Below are positions 59,301 through 64,000 of a stretch of 64,000 bases of DNA, piece after piece; within the stretch, counting starts at the first letter, position 1, and each line of letters begins with the position of its first letter. The stretch spans positions 6,024,001 through 6,088,000 of the forward strand of contig OX365955.1 of assembly GCA_947247005.1 (NCBI GenBank). The letters run 5' to 3'. The notes below the pieces were generated by a model. The model made no database searches and was not told where the DNA came from. It was given only the letters and a program-made list of their open reading frames with translations. A program made the translations under genes and the position numbers. The DNA comes from Spisula solida (lineage: Eukaryota > Mollusca > Bivalvia > Venerida > Mactridae).

Positions 59301-61380
59301 TACCAATCCGGCTGTTCCTCAGTGGGTATGAGTTAACGCCAACCATGAGAGATATAAATAAAAAGTTTAGTGTTAGGTATTACTTGAACCTCGTTCTTGT
59401 CGATGAAGAAGAAAGACGATATTTCAAACAACAGGTACATTTCAATTGTAATTGTATTGTAACTGTTCATTGAGGATTCATTCTGGTTGAGTATTATAGG
59501 GAGACATGTTGATTTTGTGATGGAAGTCTTGATGGCTTTTGTTAAGTTTGTCCGCGTTTGTTCTCCTTAACCACTGACCCAATTTTAATAAGACTCCTTA
59601 CTTGGGTCTAAGAAAGATCATTTTAAGTCAGACAGGGTAGGCAGCACTCAACTTAACCAACCGAGCACAGAAAAAATTATAAACACACAAGGCACAATGG
59701 CCAACTGAACCAACCTAGCACAGAAAACATAAAACACATACAAGGCACAAGGCACAAGCCTACTTATGCATATTGACAGGATGATTTATGAGTTATGGCC
59801 CTTTGTTAAAGACAAATGTTTTTGTGTCAAATACCCCCGTTGTCCACCACCACTGCTGGGAGATGGTTAGTCTTGCTAAATGGTTTAATACTGTTCTTGT
59901 TCATCCTCATAATTATACTGAGGTACAATCGACAGCTTAGTTTAGAGAGTCTGCTTTAAGTGTAGTAGGTCCTGGGTTTGATCTCAGGTTGCTCCATACC
60001 AAAAATGAAATAAAAATGGTACCAGTTGTTCCCTTGGTTGACATTCAGCTTTAAAGGAAAGCTGATTTGTCTCTCTCATACACTCGTGGGGAGGTTTGCC
60101 ATCAGGAATGAAGTGTTGAGAATGATTAAATTAAATAAAAGTTGGAAAAACTTGTTAGTCCCCTACCGGTTTTTGACCGGAGGGGACTATAGGTATGCCC
60201 TCCATCAGTCAGTCAGTCAGTCAGTCAGTCAGTCAGTCAGTCAGTCAGTCAGTCAGTCAGTCAGTCAGTCAGTCAGTCAGTCAGTCAGTCAGTCAGTCAG
60301 TCAGTCAGTCGTCAAAAAATCTGGATCCTGACATAACTCAAACAGTTTCCAAGCTTAGTTTATGAAACTTGGTATGTGGATAGGGGGCAATAAGGGGATT
60401 ATGCACGTCTAAAAAGATTTTGATTCTGACAAAAATTGTGGTTGCTATGGCGACAGAAAGAGTGAAAATATGCCCAAATCTGGATCCTGTCATAACTCAA
60501 ACAGTTTCCAAGCTAAGTTTATGAAACTTGGTATGTGGATAGGGGGCAATAAGGGGATTATGCACGTCTAAAAAGATTTTGATTCTGACAAAAATTGTGG
60601 TTGCTATGGCAACAGAAACATTGAAAATGGCTTAAAACTGGTAGGGGACTTCTGTATTGCTTGCAATTCTTAATTACTTGTTTCTCAATTGATGTAAAAT
60701 AAATTATAGTATAATCTAACGAATTACTAGGTTTTGTTTCCTGATCATGGAGATCTGTGTGAAAGGTGAATACTTTGTCTTGTGAGTTAAGAGTTCTGTG
60801 TAGTTGAGTGAGGAGAATGCAGAGATATGAACCTGATCCTCAAACCCTCTATTAGCATCATTGACAGTTGATTTCTTCTCTATATTTAACTTAAGATGTT
60901 TGTTTTTATAAGCGAAAAGCATTATGACTACACATGAAGCTGTAACATCATTGATCATTGTAAACAATGATGCACTTGTGGCAAATTGAAATAATGCAAC
61001 AAATTATGTCTAAATTAGTGTATGGGAGAGACATATTAATTTTGTGCTGGACATCTATATGGATGGATGTCACTAAGTTTGTCACTGGTCCAATTTCAAT
61101 GAAACTTCACATGAATACTTGGTACCTAGCCTAGTTGTGCATATTGCCAGGAATTAAGGGTCTGATGACCTTGTGTCGAAAACCTGTCTTGTTGATTTCA
61201 GATATATTCAAAAACGATCAATTGTATTTGTAGGAAATCACAGTGTTCCGCAAAGCAGACAAACAAAGGAAGCCGGCTGCTGGCTACCAGACACATCGAT
61301 CAATGATGCAGCATAACCCTTCCTCTCCACCTCAGAGCGACCCCGAACCAAACACAGAAAGCAAGGAAGAAAAAGAATGA
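50354..61380 (+). CDS. VPS26: Retromer subunit VPS26 (VPS26B-like), 5' exon missing
   Basis: VPS26 is the arrestin-fold subunit of the retromer core (with VPS35 and VPS29) that sorts cargo from endosomes to the Golgi or cell surface. Exons: 50354-50497, 51073-51148, 51745-51901, 52805-52969, then 53822-53928 or 56508-56614 (alternatives), 59003-59071, 59292-59434, 61234-61380 with TGA. Phases join without error. The first exon found starts at Ser2 (SFFGFGQSAEV), so the initiator Met should lie on an upstream exon that I could not place. With that Met the length is 336 residues, the same as human VPS26B. Conserved blocks include GQIELYYDRGNHHEF (N-terminal arrestin lobe), KMEVGIEDCLHIEFEYNKSK, and APVRGESIPIRLFL to RYYLNLVLVDEE (C-terminal lobe that binds VPS35). 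The Ser/Pro/Glu-rich tail is poorly conserved, as usual. The intron after 59071 has a GC donor. Confidence 0.95.
50806..50960 (+). repeat. ACTGGTCC short inverted-repeat element in a VPS26 intron
   Basis: Third copy of the family at 21512 and 41176, more diverged and with a small internal duplication (GTGAAAATTCTGGAGGA twice). Confidence 0.65.
53497..53755 (-). mobile_element. ACAAGAGATGTTTG-family element in a VPS26 intron, diverged
   Basis: It reads in reverse: GATGTTTGTAAAACATGC at the plus-strand right side, and AGATGTGGGGTATAAT at the left. It includes TTGACCTTTGACCTACTGAC-like and TTGAGTTATTGATC words. It lies just before the alternative exon 6a. Confidence 0.55.
53822..53928 (+). CDS. 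VPS26: VPS26 alternative exon 6a
   Basis: The 107-nt exon is bounded by AATAAG| and |GTGGTT. It has the same phases as exon 6b and encodes 35 whole codons. The first 20 residues (from YHLKDV) are identical to those of 6b, yet 14 of those 20 codons use a different synonymous form. The last 15 residues differ at eight positions (6a RYMELAIVRREVTGA; 6b KHMEIQIIKRESTGT). Including both exons, or neither, would shift the frame because 107 is not a multiple of three. The 6a ending recalls human VPS26A (HMEL), the 6b ending human VPS26B (KHMEI). Confidence 0.88.
53929..56507 (+). other. VPS26 intron between alternative exons
   Basis: 2.58 kb of AT-rich sequence with no further exon or transposon ends that I can define. 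Any selector sequences controlling exon choice would be expected here or in the intron before 6a, but none is evident by eye. Confidence 0.5.
56508..56614 (+). CDS. VPS26: VPS26 alternative exon 6b
   Basis: 107 nt, acceptor GAACAG| and donor |GTATTC. This is the version closest to VPS26B of vertebrates (KHMEI, KRE-TGTG). It joins in frame to the upstream exon ending 52969 and to 59003. Exon 6a lies 2.58 kb upstream. Confidence 0.92.
56615..59002 (+). other. VPS26 intron, no gene seen
   Basis: Small open frames at 56929-57141 and 58396-58638 lack support. The stretch around 56640-56850 with TTCGCG/CGCGAA words looks like a decayed repeat. A weak relative of the ACTGGTCC repeat (CAGTCCGAATTGG... 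CGGACTGACAG) lies near 57345-57450. Confidence 0.4.
59072..59073 (+). other. GC splice donor (GC-AG intron) in VPS26
   Basis: The exon ends GTAAGAG and the intron starts GCAAGT, the best match to the known GC-donor consensus. The frame-keeping join gives ...PVRG|ES. The nearest GT (CCA|GTAAGA, seven bases upstream) would break the frame. Confidence 0.85.
59930..60156 (+). repeat. tRNA-derived SINE in a VPS26 intron
   Basis: CAGCTTAGTTTAGAGAGTCTG (A-box region) and CTGGGTTTGATCTCAGG (B-box region) are followed by a tail (GGTACCAGTTGTTCCC, TGTTGAGAATGATTAA) related to the tails of the SINEs at 957-1130 and 3410-3595. Confidence 0.5.
60157..60650 (+). mobile_element. AGTCCCCTACCGG-family element with a (TCAG)n array
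   Basis: The inverted ends AGTCCCCTACCGG / CTGGTAGGGGACT enclose a (TCAG)n run and two tandem ~130-bp units (TCTGGATCCTG, AACAGTTTCCAAGC, TTGGTATGTGGATAGGGGGC). The family also occurs in the U1A intron in both copies. Confidence 0.75.
60205..60310 (+). repeat. (TCAG)n microsatellite
   Basis: About 26 perfect units of TCAG. The open frame crossing it (60026-60331, repeating Ser-Val-Ser-Gln) is an artefact of the repeat. Confidence 0.95.
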
Positions 61381-62690
61381 AATATGTCGTATATATATCA
61401 TACACATGAGTCATTATATTCATTTTGCATGGAAAAACAGAAGATAACAAACACATGGGATGTTGCAATATGCTGGAGCCGCCATGGATAAAGTTGTGTA
61501 GTAAAGTAGCTCTAGTGAGAGAACAGTGTTCAAACCAACAATACGAGGAACACCCAGTGTGCAACTTTGTTATTTTTGAGAATGTTAACCAAAACGTAAA
61601 TGCAATATCATACGTGACTTCTACTATATTCACATTCTAGGGAGAGGACACACGTATGCCTCGTAAAGTCATCATTCACAAGGTTTCCACTTCAACTGAA
61701 CAGTCATCTTACTTACTGAATTTTTTATTCATGAACTCAAATATTTGTTATTGACCCAAACCACAGTTTGTGATTTAAACATTCATAAACTCATAAAGCT
61801 AGGTTTTGATTTTCTGGAATTGTCAGGTTTTGGAAAATCTGAAGCTTAAGATGCCGAGTGTTTAGAACCGTCTTTGTAGATTATTCATGTCACATGCATA
61901 TTATATACCCTTTTCCTAATTACCCAATTACTGGTGATACTTGAAAATATGTTGTATCAGTAATTCCGGGGTGCAGAAATGAGCCGGCAGGGGCAAAATT
62001 CACGGGTTATTTGGTCATACTTGTCAGCTACTTTTTGTCACTTTCTTCTTTGTTTCTTTGAGATTTCAAACCAACTGCCTACTTTTGAAGATTAACTGGC
62101 TACGTGAAAACATTTCTACACCCCTGTAATTCGAGCATAGCAGTAAGAAGCGGGTTAATTTTATTTGGATAATAATACAGGATTTTTAGTTCCATTTAAC
62201 TTGGGGAGACAAACATTTTTTTCTCTCTTCATCCAGTTATCACATATTTTTGTCTGCTCAGTAACTCGTCCACCCCTGTATAGATCCTCAAATAATTTAG
62301 TGTATCTGTTCACTTCTTTTGAGATGATAGGCAGATTGTAAAAGAAACATAACTCTACCTTCTATTGTCCTTTGTTTTATATCTGTGTCAGATGCATGGT
62401 TTTGTGAATTACAATTACTTAGCACAAATGTTCACCACATTGAAGTTATATGCAGAGTGAAAGAACCATAACTCTACCGTATTATTTTTAAAGCTAATGT
62501 CCTATTGTTATGCCTGCTCAATTTCTCATCAACCACAACTTAGCACGGAAATGTTCACTACAATGCAATGATAGACAGAACAAGAGAAACATAACTTTAC
62601 CTACTGTATTGTGTTATAAATTGCCCTTTGTTTGTTTATATCTAACCATGGTCATGGTGTGTTATTGTGGTAATTTTCACTTAAATATGT
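61381..62690 (+). other. VPS26 3' UTR and flank
   Basis: Sequence follows the stop codon without another gene. No canonical AATAAA occurs before the element at 62692, so the mRNA end cannot be placed. Overlapping open frames at 61238-61640 are shadows of the last exon and its flank. Confidence 0.4.
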
Positions 62691-62691
62691 A

Positions 62692-63454
62692 CAGTCTAAC
62701 TTGTATTAAGCGACCACCCTTGGGAAGGTCTGAAAACGGTCGCTTAACGGAATGGTCGATTAACGCAAATGGTATAAACATCGAGTGTAATTAACGAATT
62801 TCCGATTTTAGGCTCTTCGAATACTATTCAACTTCAATTGATAAACATTAGTGTGTAAATAAGTTTTATGACGAGTCTATACTTGAATGCGTCGTCTTCA
62901 TAAACATTTCAATTTATCAATTTTAATAAACTTACTCATATATTACACAATTCAATTAATGTAAGTCAGTTTTGCTTACACTCGAAGAACAAAAAACAGA
63001 ATAGACGGGTTTTAACCCATTTCAAATTGATGGTGACAACAAGCTGATTGCAGCAAAAGATATAACAATTAATCCGTAATAATTTGTGTAATCGGATTAA
63101 AAAGCATCTGCATGACATGCTCTGCGGACACAATGGTGATTATCAATGCTGTTAATTGAGGTCCAGTTAACAAAAGACAAACAAAAAAAGTGTGAAAAAC
63201 AATGATTTATGACGAGATATAAAGTAATTAACAACATGTCACTACAGACGACCAGTGTTTTTTTTAATATTTTCGGTCGCTAAATCAAATTTGACCAATC
63301 AATTATAGTGCATAAATAGTGGTCGTTGGTCGCGTTAGACAAAAGCCGCTTAATACAATGGGAAAATAGAACAAATGCGATCGGTAGGAGTTTAAACCGG
63401 TCGTTTAAGACAAAGGTCGCTTAATACGCGTGGTCGCTAGTACAAGTTAGACTG
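62692..63454. mobile_element. TIR element of 763 bp, Tc1/mariner-pogo-like
   Basis: The terminal inverted repeats start CAGTCTAACTTGTA and continue as imperfect repeats (TTAAGCGACCAC against GTGGTCGCTAG). TA flanks both ends. TTAAGCGACC words recur inside. The CAGT start with TA duplication is typical of Tc1/mariner and pogo relatives. No transposase. Confidence 0.75.
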
Positions 63455-63456
63455 TA

Positions 63457-64000
63457 TATGTCTGTGAAATTAATTTATTCAACATTTGTGTTCAATTGTT
63501 TTTCTGGTTTTTTTTCAACTTTTTATTGATATTTCAACATTGGACTTATTAGAGTGTGTTGAATTATGGAAAATAGAACATGAAAATGCATCAGATCCTT
63601 GTAATGCAGTGTTATAAAAGATGTTAAAAGTCTTTAAAACATTTATCATAAGCTGGGACCCTACACGTTCCTGTCGTAAGTTATTATTCCTTAGCTCATC
63701 TATGTGAAGGCAATGTAGAGCTGTACTGCCTACCTCAATGTTGGCATTGGTTGCAGCTTTTTCATGAGGACCAGTATCGAGATCCTATTGAGATATTTTG
63801 ACCTGCAATCTAATTATGTCTTGACTATCAACATCATTCTGTATCAGAGTATTTAATCTTCTTAGCTCCTTGTTTTCATTTTTTGATCAGATTTTTGTCC
63901 CGTTTTTATCTTAGAGATTTTAGTGTGCAAGTACATGTACCAGTGCCGCCCCTGTACATATTTTATACACACTTCACGTGGGTCTTCCTAGTCACCATCC
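63457..64000. other. Window end, nothing recognised
   Basis: AT-rich sequence without a coding frame or identifiable repeat. Confidence 0.4.

Noticed and set aside
60205..60310. TCAG array as a CRISPR-like or coding repeat
   Set aside because: It is a pure 4-bp microsatellite without spacers, inside a transposon in an intron; the Ser-Val-Ser-Gln frame follows automatically from the repeat.

Overview
This is a eukaryotic window, most likely from a bivalve mollusc. It holds interrupted genes with GT-AG (and one GC-AG) introns, is AT-rich, and is packed with short inverted-repeat transposons and tandem-repeat elements of the kind common in bivalve genomes. It has no operons, ribosome binding sites or other bacterial features. 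The taxon is inferred from repeat style and protein similarity; no database search was possible.

Layout. 1-6 kb: nested DNA transposons and a LINE scrap. 6.1-22.5 kb (copy A) and 26.7-50.2 kb (copy B) are two very similar copies of one segment in the same orientation. Each copy carries an intact minus-strand gene for the spliceosomal protein U1A/U2B'' (SNRPA/SNRPB2, fly snf), with six coding exons and 246 codons. The copies differ mainly by transposon insertions, and several of these can be checked because the other copy holds the empty target site. The largest is a young LTR retrotransposon in copy B (28439-33146) that encodes only a gag-like zinc-knuckle protein. 22.5-26.7 kb, between the copies, is repeats only. 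50.3-61.4 kb is a plus-strand gene for the retromer subunit VPS26 (closest to VPS26B), with its introns full of repeats. 61.4-64 kb is the 3' flank with another inverted-repeat element.

Most notable observations: (1) VPS26 has two tandem 107-nt exons encoding alternative versions of the same stretch of the C-terminal arrestin fold. Phase, length and many synonymous differences all indicate mutually exclusive splicing. (2) Downstream of the U1A stop codon, in both copies, there are four exact ATTGCAC boxes, the loop sequence that U1A binds. Two of them lie 28 nt apart, just upstream of an ATTAAA signal, which suggests a U1A autoregulatory polyadenylation element. (3) The LTR element has gag but no pol, two zinc knuckles at each end of its protein, and a recurring GTCCTTGCTGTTAC motif in its non-coding half. 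(4) The A/B duplication is either a recent tandem duplication or two haplotypes placed in tandem by the assembler.
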